From: Anaerolineales bacterium
GTDB lineage: Bacteria > Chloroflexota > Anaerolineae > 4572-78 > J111
Length of the DNA stretch: 64,000 bases
Assembly (NCBI GenBank): GCA_015075405.1
Contig: JABTUK010000004.1
Span: 1,364,001 to 1,428,000, forward strand
Direction of reading: 5' to 3'
Below the pieces are notes generated by a model, which searched no databases, was not told where the DNA came from, and saw only the letters and a list, made by a program, of their open reading frames with translations. This document shows, piece after piece, positions 43,232 through 50,555 of this stretch. Position numbers and translations under genes: made by a program. Each line of letters begins with the position of its first letter. The stretch's first letter is position 1.

Positions 43232-43275
43232 GGCGAATGAAGTATTATTCGCCATTCGCTCATTCGCCATTCTTT
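43232..43275. repeat. Heptamer ATTCGCC/GGCGAAT repeat
   Basis: GGCGAATGA and ATTCGCCATTCGCTCATTCG between the two glgC-like genes, mirrored around the middle. Confidence 0.65.
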
Positions 43276-43289
43276 AGAGGTGACAACGC

Positions 43290-44525
43290 ATGAAAACATT
43301 GGTTATGATTATGGCCGGCGGGGCCAGCGAAGATTTGAGCGTGCTCACGGCGGACCGGGCTGAACCGGCTATTCCCTTTGGCGGCAAATTTCGGATTATT
43401 GATTTTCCCCTATCCAATACGGTCAACTCCGGCCTCTATCGGGTGGCCCTGCTCACCCAGTATATGCCCCGCTCGCTGAACGACCATGTGGGCGTGGGCA
43501 AACCCTGGGATTTGGACCGGTCGCAGGGCGGGGTGCGTTTGCTCCAGCCCTACATCGGGCGGGGGCACAGCGGCTGGCAGCGCGGCACCGCCGACGCCGT
43601 CCGGCGCAACATGGATTTTGTCGAAGAGCAGCGGATTGATAACATCCTGATTCTGGCCGGCGACCATATTTACAAAATGGATTACCGGCCCATGCTGCGC
43701 TTTCACCAGCAAACCCAGGCGACTGTTACGGTCGGGGTGCGTCGAGTCAGCCCCTTTGAAACCCATCGCTTTGGGATTGTCAGCGTAGACAGCGATATGC
43801 GGGTAACCGGCTTCAAGGAAAAACCGCGCCGCTCCAAAGAAACCCTGGCTTCGATGGGGATTTATATTTTTGATTTTCAGGCCTTGCGCGAAATTTTGCG
43901 TGACGAGTCGTTGAATGATTTTGGCCGGGATGTGCTGCCGGCGATCATCAATCATCACAAAGTTTATGCTTACACCTTCGAGGGCTATTGGGCCGATGTC
44001 GGCACGCTGCAAGCCTATTGGGAAGCCAACATGTCGCTGCTGGCCGAAACGCCGGCCCTGGACCTGTACGACCCGCAGTGGGTTATCCACACCCGCAGTG
44101 AGGAGCAGCCACCGGTGCAAATTGGCTCGGATGCCTGGGTGGGTGGCAATCTGCTCTCTAATGGCTGCATTATTCACGGAATTGTGGAGCGCTCGGTGTT
44201 ATCGCCGGGGGTGCGGGTTGCGCCGGGAGCAATTGTGCGCGATTCGGTTATTATGAACGATACGGTGATTAACGCCAACGCCAAAATCGAGCGGGCCATT
44301 GTTGACAAAGAAGTGTGGGTCGGCGAGGGCGCGGAAATTGGTTATGGGGTGGACAACGTGCCCAACCGCCGCCACCCAGAGCGGCTTAACACCGGCTTAA
44401 CCGTTGTCGGCAAACGAGCGCGCATTCCGGCTGGGATTAAGATTGGACACAATGTGATTATCAACCCCAACATCAACGAAACCCACCTTCAAACCGATTT
44501 TATTGCCAGCGGCGAAACCATCTGA
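43290..44525 (+). CDS. GlgC-like paralogue, probably regulatory (GlgD-like)
   Basis: A 411-aa paralogue of glgC with the same two domains and [17 protein letters not shown] and [16 protein letters not shown]. However the nucleotide loop reads [20 protein letters not shown], so the catalytic Arg of GTRL and the Lys of RAKPA are both replaced. That is the pattern of non-catalytic partners such as GlgD of Bacillaceae and plant large subunits; it probably forms a hetero-oligomer with the preceding GlgC and tunes it. Functional alternative: an enzyme with a different substrate. ATG 43290 has TAGAGGTG upstream. Confidence 0.85.
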   Translation: MKTLVMIMAGGASEDLSVLTADRAEPAIPFGGKFRIIDFPLSNTVNSGLYRVALLTQYMPRSLNDHVGVGKPWDLDRSQGGVRLLQPYIGRGHSGWQRGTADAVRRNMDFVEEQRIDNILILAGDHIYKMDYRPMLRFHQQTQATVTVGVRRVSPFETHRFGIVSVDSDMRVTGFKEKPRRSKETLASMGIYIFDFQALREILRDESLNDFGRDVLPAIINHHKVYAYTFEGYWADVGTLQAYWEANMSLLAETPALDLYDPQWVIHTRSEEQPPVQIGSDAWVGGNLLSNGCIIHGIVERSVLSPGVRVAPGAIVRDSVIMNDTVINANAKIERAIVDKEVWVGEGAEIGYGVDNVPNRRHPERLNTGLTVVGKRARIPAGIKIGHNVIINPNINETHLQTDFIASGETI

Positions 44526-44529
44526 AAAG

Positions 44530-44550
44530 GGAGTCCAAAGCTTGCTTTGG
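44530..44550. repeat. Truncated palindrome GGAGTCCAAAGC type
   Basis: GGAGTCCAAAGCTTGCTTTGG, missing the last arm end compared with 11880-11905. Confidence 0.7.
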
Positions 44551-44571
44551 CTTTTCCAACCTAAAGTTTAG

Positions 44572-44667
44572 ACTCAGTAGACCCAAAATTGAGGAGTGAG
44601 GCACGCCCACGTGCCGAACGGAGCCGCACGTGGGCGTGCTGGCTCCTCAAATTTGGATCCACTGAGA
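44572..44667. repeat. Palindromic repeat, family 1, copy 3
   Basis: Ends ACTCAGTAGACCCAAAATT and AAATTTGGATCCACTGAG. Very close to the copy at 8240-8335 along its whole length. Confidence 0.85.
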
Positions 44668-44701
44668 CCTCATTTTTGCTTGAAATGGGACAACTTTATC
44701 G

Positions 44702-44738
44702 AAAACTCTCCTTCAATTTAGCTTGAAGGGGAGTTTTT
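44702..44738 (+). terminator. Terminator behind the glg genes
   Basis: AAAACTCTCCTTCAA and TTGAAGGGGAGTTTTT; a 15-bp stem with one G-T pair around a TTTAGC loop. Confidence 0.8.
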
Positions 44739-44767
44739 GGTTTAAAGTGATCATAACTTTCAATTGA

Positions 44768-44795
44768 TTGACAGCCCTTAAAAAGATGATATACT
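44768..44795 (+). promoter_or_regulatory. Sigma70 promoter of the FAD oxidoreductase gene
   Basis: TTGACA (44768-44773), 16-bp spacer, TATACT (44790-44795). It is followed by a 5' leader of about 160 bases rich in GAGGCGA-type octamers (44839-44935). Confidence 0.6.
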
Positions 44796-44838
44796 ATGGC
44801 AAAATCACCAGGCGGGAACATTGTTGCATAATACGCAA

Positions 44839-44935
44839 CGATGAGGCGAGGAGGCGAAGAATTGAGGACAGAAGATAGAGGATAGTCCATCTACTATCTT
44901 CAATCGTTGTCCCACCTCCTCGCCTCACGAGTCAT
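44839..44935. repeat. Octamer GAGGCGAG inverted clusters
   Basis: GATGAGGCGAGGAGGCGAAG on the left and CCTCCTCGCCTCACGAGTC on the right, facing each other in the leader of the next gene. Confidence 0.7.
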
Positions 44936-44960
44936 CGCATCTTTAAGGAGGAATTGTCCC

Positions 44961-46136
44961 TTGAGCAGCAAAGCAGCAGAGATTATCATTATTGGGGGTG
45001 GACTGTACGGCGCGAGCGTGGCTTACAATTTAGCCAAACACGGCGCAAAAAATGTGGTGGTGCTGGAAAGAAAATCTATCTGCGCCGGCGGCACGGCGAA
45101 ATCATGCGCCATTGTCCGCACCCACTACTCGATTGAGGCCAATATGGTCCACGCCGTCGAAAGCCTCAAGATTTTTGCCAACTTCAATGAAATTGTCGGC
45201 GGCGACTGCGGCTGGCGGCGCACCGGCTACCTCATCCTCGGCCCGGAAGAGCATCGCCAGCCCATGGAAACGGTCTTTCGCCTACAAAACAAATACGACG
45301 TGGATACCCGCACCCTCACCCCTGCCGAAGCCCACGAAATTCATCCCCTGCTTCAATTTGAGGATGTCGGTGTGATAGGCTACGATACCCTGACCGGCTA
45401 CTGTGACCCCTACCTGACCACCACCTCCTACGCCCAACGAGCCAAAGAGCTGGGCGTGACCATCCACACCGATACGCCGGTGACCGGCCTACGCCTCGGC
45501 AGGGCGGTCAAAACCGTGCAGACGCCCCATGGTGATTTTGAAGCTCCAACGGTTATTTTGCTGGCCGGACCGTGGACCAACGCCCTGACCAAAACCGTCG
45601 GCCTGGAGTTTCCTTACGTGATCAGCCGCCACAAAGTGATTACCCTCAAAATCAGCCAGCCTTATCAGGCCAACTGGCCCATCGTCAAAGATTTGACTAC
45701 TCCCGACAAAATCTATTTCCGGCCCGAAACCGGCGGCGTGGTGCTGGTCGGCACCGGCGATCATGGCGACCCCATCGAGGATGCCGACACCCTGACCGAT
45801 AACGTCGAGATGGAGCATGTTTCGCGTATTGACCGGCTTATTTCTAACCGCATGCCCGCCTTTGCCGAAGGAGAATACACTGCCGGCTGGACCGGCCCTT
45901 ACGACATTACCTCTGACTGGAACCCGCTGGTTGGAGCGGTGCCGGGCTACGAAGGGGTTTATGTTGGCGTTGGCTTTAGCGGACATGGCTTCAAACTAGC
46001 CCCAACCATTGGCGAAGCCCTGGCCCAGACCGTGTTGGGACAGCCGCCGCGCGTACCAATTGACATTTACTCGCTAACCCGCTTTGATGAGGGTCGAGTG
46101 CTGCACGGCGCTTACGGCATTGGCTCGATTTCGTAA
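44961..46136 (+). CDS. FAD-dependent oxidoreductase, DAO/sarcosine oxidase-like
   Basis: A 391-aa flavoprotein of the DAO family that oxidises amine or amino acid substrates. The FAD-binding motif IIIIGGGLYGASVAYNLAKH is at the N-terminus and VLERKSICAGGTAKSCAIVR follows; the FAD closing motif GFSGHGFKLAPTIGEALA is near the C-terminus. Close to the sarcosine oxidase beta/SoxB group. The start is TTG 44961, with AAGGAGG (44945-44951) at the right distance; longer frames would start in repeat DNA. No sarcosine alpha/delta/gamma subunits are near. Confidence 0.88.
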   Translation: MSSKAAEIIIIGGGLYGASVAYNLAKHGAKNVVVLERKSICAGGTAKSCAIVRTHYSIEANMVHAVESLKIFANFNEIVGGDCGWRRTGYLILGPEEHRQPMETVFRLQNKYDVDTRTLTPAEAHEIHPLLQFEDVGVIGYDTLTGYCDPYLTTTSYAQRAKELGVTIHTDTPVTGLRLGRAVKTVQTPHGDFEAPTVILLAGPWTNALTKTVGLEFPYVISRHKVITLKISQPYQANWPIVKDLTTPDKIYFRPETGGVVLVGTGDHGDPIEDADTLTDNVEMEHVSRIDRLISNRMPAFAEGEYTAGWTGPYDITSDWNPLVGAVPGYEGVYVGVGFSGHGFKLAPTIGEALAQTVLGQPPRVPIDIYSLTRFDEGRVLHGAYGIGSIS

Positions 46137-46209
46137 CCCTCTCATCGCCCGAGCGGGGTTAAATGAAAAGAACTCTTTGACAAAGCGCCCTTTTGCCTTT
46201 ACCATATTC

Positions 46210-46297
46210 GGTAAACGGTAGGCAGCAGACAAAAAAATCCCCCGTCTACGCCCTTCGGCGCACCCGAAGGGGTGCTGTCTACCATCTACCGTCTACT
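46210..46297. repeat. Mixed repeats: CCTTCGG hairpin and GTCTACC heptamers
   Basis: GCCCTTCGGCGCACCCGAAG at about 46250-46269, opposite strand of the motif at 41889, next to CTACCATCTACCGTCTAC. Confidence 0.65.
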
Positions 46298-46315
46298 TAA
46301 CTATGGGAGGCAGCC

Positions 46316-46729
46316 ATGATCAAAGCGCAACAGATTCAACACATCAGCATTCCCCGCCCGCCGGGGCCAGATTCCGCAGCCGTAGCCAGGGCTTTTTATA
46401 GCGGATTACTGGGCCTGGAAGAAGCGCCCGTGCCCAAATCCATTCAGCATCTGGACCTGGTCTGGTTTCGCCTGGGCACGATGGAACTTCACGTTTTTTC
46501 CGAAGAACCGCTTAACGACCCTTCGGGCCGCCACTACTGCCTGGTGGTCGAAGATTTGCCGGCAGCCTGGGATAAGCTGAAGGAAGCCGGTTACGTTCCC
46601 TGGGACACCATCGCCATCCCTGGGCGGCCCCGCTTCTTCTGCCGCGATCCTTTCGGCAATACCATTGAATTTATGACCATCGAGGGCAATTATCTGGAGT
46701 TGGAAGCGCAGGCGAATGGCCAGCATTGA
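46316..46729 (+). CDS. VOC/glyoxalase-fold protein
   Basis: A 137-aa small protein with two beta-alpha-beta-beta-beta units as in VOC proteins (HISIPRPPG, AFYSGLLGLEEAP, HYCLVVEDL, RFFCRDPFGNTIEFM). Metal ligands likely are His in HISIP, Glu in IEFM and His in the middle. Function is not fixed; members include glyoxalase I-like and antibiotic-binding proteins. ATG 46316 has TGGGAGGC upstream. The last 10 codons lie in a 37-bp direct repeat (46699-46735) whose second copy starts the next gene. Confidence 0.83.
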   Translation: MIKAQQIQHISIPRPPGPDSAAVARAFYSGLLGLEEAPVPKSIQHLDLVWFRLGTMELHVFSEEPLNDPSGRHYCLVVEDLPAAWDKLKEAGYVPWDTIAIPGRPRFFCRDPFGNTIEFMTIEGNYLELEAQANGQH

Positions 46730-46808
46730 TTGGTCGATGGCCTGGCCGCCGACCACTATTGGGACGGTAAGGTTGGAAGCGCAGGCGAATGGCCAGCATT
46801 GATTGGTC
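46699..46808. repeat. 37-bp direct duplication joining two genes
   Basis: 46699-46735 and 46772-46808 are identical over 37 bp. The first contains the VOC stop and an ATGGCCAGC start; the second supplies the start of the next gene. Confidence 0.92.
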
Positions 46809-47172
46809 ACGCCTTGAGAGCACTTTGGCCGCAGCGCCAAAGGTGATAGCCGCCTGGGTCTTTGGTTCTGCCCAGAGCGGCCAGATTAAACCGGGCAGCG
46901 ATGTGGACGTGGGCGTGCTGTTTGAGTCAAAACTCTCCCTGGCTGAACTGCTTGAGTTGACCGGCGTGTTGCAGCAGGTCGTTCCCTTTGCTGAAATTGA
47001 TCTGGTTCCTCTCAACGAGGCCAACCCCATCCCTCGCTTTGAGGCCATCTCCGGGCGGGCCATCTTCTGCCGCGACGCCGGCCGCCGGGCCGAGTTTGCC
47101 TCGCTCACGGCACGGGAGTACGAGGATGAAATGGCCATGGTCGAGCGGTGGGTGAGGCAGGGTAGCAGGTAG
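46789..47172 (+). CDS. MNT-type nucleotidyltransferase
   Basis: A 127-aa minimal nucleotidyltransferase: AWVFGSAQSGQIKPGSDVDV has the GS...DxD motif, with the third acid in EIDLVPL. Single-domain MNT proteins usually act as antitoxins for a HEPN partner by AMPylating it, but no HEPN gene is next to this one. ATG 46789 lies in the second copy of the 37-bp duplication and has no other good ribosome site. A Uma2 gene follows. Confidence 0.78.
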   Translation: MASIDWSRLESTLAAAPKVIAAWVFGSAQSGQIKPGSDVDVGVLFESKLSLAELLELTGVLQQVVPFAEIDLVPLNEANPIPRFEAISGRAIFCRDAGRRAEFASLTAREYEDEMAMVERWVRQGSR

Positions 47173-47210
47173 CAGGGTAGCAAGAGAGTATTGCAAGAGG
47201 AGTGGGCGTT

Positions 47211-47936
47211 ATGAGTATCGCGGAGATAGCTATTGAACAGAATGAGGTGATGACAAAGGCTAAAACAGCCATCCCGCCCCTAGAAAATGGCGACCGGCTG
47301 ACCCAGCGCGAGTTTGAGCGGCGTTACAAGGCCATGCCGCAGCTCAAAAAAGCTGAACTGATCGAAGGAGTTGTTTATATGCCATCACCTGTCCGCGCCA
47401 GCCATGGTAGCACCCACGGAGATATTATGGGTTGGTTAGCTGTCTATCGTGCTGCTACTCCTGGAATCAGCTTGCACGATAATACAACAGTTCGTCTGGA
47501 CGCCGATAACGAGGTTCAGCCGGATGCCCTTTTACGCCTCGAGGCGGCGTTGGGTGGAAACTCCCGTATCAGTGAGGATGATTACGTGGAAGGTTCCCCC
47601 GAATTGATTGTGGAAATTGCCGGCAGCAGCGCCTCGTATGATTTGCACGACAAGCTAAAAGTGTACCGCCGTAACGGGGTGCAGGAGTACCTTGTCTGGC
47701 AGGTTTTTGAAAAGCATCTGGATTGGTTTCAGTTAAGCGAAGAAGGCGAATATGTCCCGTTACCCCCTGACGAGGGCGGGGTTATCCACAGCCAACGCTT
47801 CCCCGGCCTGCGCCTGGCCGTTGCTCCCCTGTTGGCCGGCGATCTGGCCGCCCTGCTGGCCGAGTTGCAGCGTGGCCTGGCTACAGAGGCGCATCAGGCG
47901 TTCGTGGCGAGTTTGGGGAGTCGGACGGCGGGATGA
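47211..47936 (+). CDS. Uma2 family (DUF820) putative nuclease
   Basis: A 241-aa protein of the Uma2 family, with a PD-(D/E)XK-like core: VQPDALLRLE, SPELIVEIAGSSA and the Lys in DKLKVYRRNGVQEYLVW. Uma2 proteins are abundant in cyanobacteria and Chloroflexota; most lack a known role. N-terminal helix region (about residues 1-40) precedes the core. ATG 47211 is chosen because GAGGAG (47197-47202) lies eight bases upstream. Followed by a clear terminator. Confidence 0.85.
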   Translation: MSIAEIAIEQNEVMTKAKTAIPPLENGDRLTQREFERRYKAMPQLKKAELIEGVVYMPSPVRASHGSTHGDIMGWLAVYRAATPGISLHDNTTVRLDADNEVQPDALLRLEAALGGNSRISEDDYVEGSPELIVEIAGSSASYDLHDKLKVYRRNGVQEYLVWQVFEKHLDWFQLSEEGEYVPLPPDEGGVIHSQRFPGLRLAVAPLLAGDLAALLAELQRGLATEAHQAFVASLGSRTAG

Positions 47937-47960
47937 AGGATAGGGTAATTTTCTGATGAC

Positions 47961-47997
47961 GAAAGCGCAGGGGTATCTCTGCGCTTTCGTGTTTTTA
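47961..47997 (+). terminator. Terminator after the Uma2 gene
   Basis: GAAAGCGCAG (47961-47970) and CTGCGCTTTC (47979-47988), then GTGTTTTT. Confidence 0.88.
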
Positions 47998-48002
47998 GTG
48001 GA

Positions 48003-48031
48003 TTGACTTTATAGGGGGCTGTCTCTATAAT
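48003..48031 (+). promoter_or_regulatory. Sigma70 promoter, near consensus
   Basis: TTGACT (48003-48008), 17-bp spacer, TATAAT (48026-48031), about 57 bases before the GAF-SpoIIE gene. One of the best matches in the window. Confidence 0.72.
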
Positions 48032-48087
48032 CGTAGCTGTAAGATTAGCTGAATATACCGGTTATTCTTGTTCATCCTCCTTACTTT

Positions 48088-50331
48088 ATGCGCACTGTTG
48101 ATACTCTAACCAACCTCCAAAAATTCCTGACCCTGCTCAACCCCTCGCTCAACCTCAACGAGATGCTGACCAATGTGGCCCGGCAATTGGTCGAGATGTT
48201 TGAGGTGGACCACAGCGGGGTGTTGTTTTTTGGCGAGGCAGATGTGGAAGGTTTGGTCATTGCCGAATACCCTCACCAGGGCGCGGTGGCCTTGAAAGTC
48301 CCCTTGACCGATTATCCCCTGGTAGAGCAGTTGAAGACTCAGCGAAAGCCCCTTCAGGTCTTGGATGCTCAGAATGACCCGCTGATGGGCAGCGCCCGGC
48401 CCACCATGCGCTTGCTGGGTATTCAATCTATTGTCATCATCCCCCTGGTGGTGCAGGATAAGCTGGTTGGCAGCTTGAGCCTGGATGCGGTGCGCCAGCC
48501 GCGTACCTTTACCCCGGCTGAATTAGAGTTGTGCGCCATCATCGGCAAGCAGATTGCAGTGGCCGTAGATTACACCGGCGCTCTCGAAACCGCCGAAGCT
48601 CACCGCCGCCAGGCCCAAACCCTGTACGAAGTCAACCGCGTCCTGAGCGAGTCGCTTGACCCCGACGAAATTTTGCCCCTCATTTTAGAGCAGCTTCACA
48701 AGGTCATCTCGGCCGATGGCAGTTCGATCCATTTACTCGGCGATGGCGGGGTGCAAATCGCGGCCTTTCGCGGGGCCCATCAACCGATCCAGATGCGCCA
48801 GACTGTTTCGCTCAACAGTTTGTGGGGCACACGGGCGGTGATAGAACAAAAAGCGCCGATGCTGCTGGGCGATACCCGCCTGCACGATCAATGGAAAACG
48901 TTTCCGGGCAGTCCGATCAGGTCGTGGATGGGCGTACCGCTGAGCGTCAGAGGCGAAGTAGTTGGTATTTTGAATATTGATGGTTACTCGCCCCACCAGT
49001 TTGACGAGACCCAGATCAACATTGCTCAGGCGTTTGCCAGCCAGGCGGCTGTTGCCATCCACAATGCTCGCCTGTACCGCCAGGCCGAAAAGCGGGCCGA
49101 TTTGATGATGTCGGTGCAGGAGATTGGTCTGAGTATCGCCGTCTCTTTGGATTTGAAAGAAGTGCTGCGGGCTGTCGCCGCCGCTGTTTTAACCTTGTTG
49201 GAAGCCTGCCAGACCCGCATTTATCTTTATGACGCGCCGAGTGATACTTTTACCCTGGCCACCACTCTTGATGGGGCCGAGTCGGTCAAGATCCAGGTGA
49301 TGCAGCCTCGCCGGGATGGCTTGACGGCCAGGGTGGCTCGTTCCGGCCGCTATATTGCCGTGCCGAATGTGCTGGAACATCCTCTTTACCAAAGTGATGC
49401 CGCCATGCACGGATTCCAGGCTATTATTGGTGCGCCGCTCAAAAAGGGGGAGGAGGTGCTGGGGGTGTTGAATGTCTTTTACGACCAGCCCCACACTTTT
49501 GCCTCGGATGAGTTAGATTTGCTGCACTTGCTGGCTACCCAGGCAGCTGTGGCCCTGGAAAATGCGCGTTTGTACGAGCTTGAAGTGAAACAGGTGGAGC
49601 AGGAGCTGAATATTGCCCGCCAGATTCAGCAGGGCTTCTTTCCTGAGCAGATTCCCACGCTGCCGGGCTGGGAACTTGCAGCCATCTGCCTGCCCGCCCG
49701 CGAAACCGGCGGCGATTTTTATGAGTTTGTCGAGCGCACAGATGCTACCCTGGGCCTGGTGGTGGGCGACGTGTCCGGCAAAAGTATCCAGGCGGCCATG
49801 TTGATGGCCGCCGCCCAAAGCCTGGTCAGCGCCAAAGGCTCGGATCACCGCTCGCCGGGCAAGGTGATGACCGAAACCAACCGCCTGCTGCGCAAAGACG
49901 TGCCCCCCGGCTCTTTTGTGGCGGTGTCGTATGCGCTTTTGTCTGCCGGCAGCGGCGAGGTTTATCTGAGCAACGGCGGCCAATTGGCCCCATTTCTCCT
50001 CCCTTCTCAAAGCGAGCCGATTCTGTTGATTGAAACGCCGGGCGACCATCTGCCCCTGGGGATCATCGCCGATATAACCTACGATGAATTGTCCATTTCC
50101 CTGGCCCCCGGCGACTCGCTCATCTTTTGCACCGATGGGTTGGTTGAACGCAAAGATGGGGCGGGACAGCTTTTCGGTTTTGAACGTATGCTGGCCGTGC
50201 TGGAGAGCCTGCGCGGCCAACCGCCCCAGGTGGTTCTGGAGGCCCTGCTGTCCGCCGCCGATACCTTCGCCAATGGTATCGGCCCGGCAGATGATGTGAC
50301 TCTGGTGGTGGTGCGGCGAGTGGGGACGTAA
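48088..50331 (+). CDS. Triple-GAF SpoIIE/RsbU-type PP2C phosphatase
   Basis: A 747-aa cytoplasmic sensor-phosphatase: three GAF domains (about residues 10-155, 185-325 and 350-490), a linker helix, then a SpoIIE-type PP2C domain (about 520-745) with RQIQQGFFPEQIP, ARETGGDFYEF, GDVSGKSIQAAMLMA and FCTDGLVERKD. This class dephosphorylates anti-sigma antagonists, as RsbU does, in response to signals sensed by the GAF domains. No partner sigma, Rsb or anti-sigma genes are close. ATG 48088 is the first Met after a near-consensus promoter. Confidence 0.92.
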   Translation: MRTVDTLTNLQKFLTLLNPSLNLNEMLTNVARQLVEMFEVDHSGVLFFGEADVEGLVIAEYPHQGAVALKVPLTDYPLVEQLKTQRKPLQVLDAQNDPLMGSARPTMRLLGIQSIVIIPLVVQDKLVGSLSLDAVRQPRTFTPAELELCAIIGKQIAVAVDYTGALETAEAHRRQAQTLYEVNRVLSESLDPDEILPLILEQLHKVISADGSSIHLLGDGGVQIAAFRGAHQPIQMRQTVSLNSLWGTRAVIEQKAPMLLGDTRLHDQWKTFPGSPIRSWMGVPLSVRGEVVGILNIDGYSPHQFDETQINIAQAFASQAAVAIHNARLYRQAEKRADLMMSVQEIGLSIAVSLDLKEVLRAVAAAVLTLLEACQTRIYLYDAPSDTFTLATTLDGAESVKIQVMQPRRDGLTARVARSGRYIAVPNVLEHPLYQSDAAMHGFQAIIGAPLKKGEEVLGVLNVFYDQPHTFASDELDLLHLLATQAAVALENARLYELEVKQVEQELNIARQIQQGFFPEQIPTLPGWELAAICLPARETGGDFYEFVERTDATLGLVVGDVSGKSIQAAMLMAAAQSLVSAKGSDHRSPGKVMTETNRLLRKDVPPGSFVAVSYALLSAGSGEVYLSNGGQLAPFLLPSQSEPILLIETPGDHLPLGIIADITYDELSISLAPGDSLIFCTDGLVERKDGAGQLFGFERMLAVLESLRGQPPQVVLEALLSAADTFANGIGPADDVTLVVVRRVGT

Positions 50332-50454
50332 AAGCATCCTCAAACGGGTAATACCCTCATTTCAGTGGAATCAGTAATTGAAACAGCTCTTGACGGTTAG
50401 AACCATCAGTGTTCATAACCCGGATTCGCTCGCTGGCTAAATAGGCTCACTGTT

Positions 50455-50548
50455 TATGTCATTGCGAGGCCGGAGGCCGGAGCCGCGTAGCGTCCACCCC
50501 GACGCGGACGCTACGCGGCTTCGCCGCTTTAGCGGCTCGCAATGACAT
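50455..50548. repeat. Palindromic repeat, family 2, diverged copy
   Basis: GTCATTGCGAG (50458-50468) and CTCGCAATGAC (50536-50546) enclose a stem built on CGCGTAGCGTCC / GGACGCTACGCG. Related to family 2 by its GTCATT core. Confidence 0.75.
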
Positions 50549-50555
50549 GCCAGGG

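Noticed and set aside
43410-44177. 255-codon minus-strand frame
   Set aside because: Shadow of the second GlgC-like gene.
46789-47172. HEPN/MNT toxin-antitoxin module
   Set aside because: Only the MNT half is present; neighbours are VOC and Uma2 proteins without HEPN motifs.
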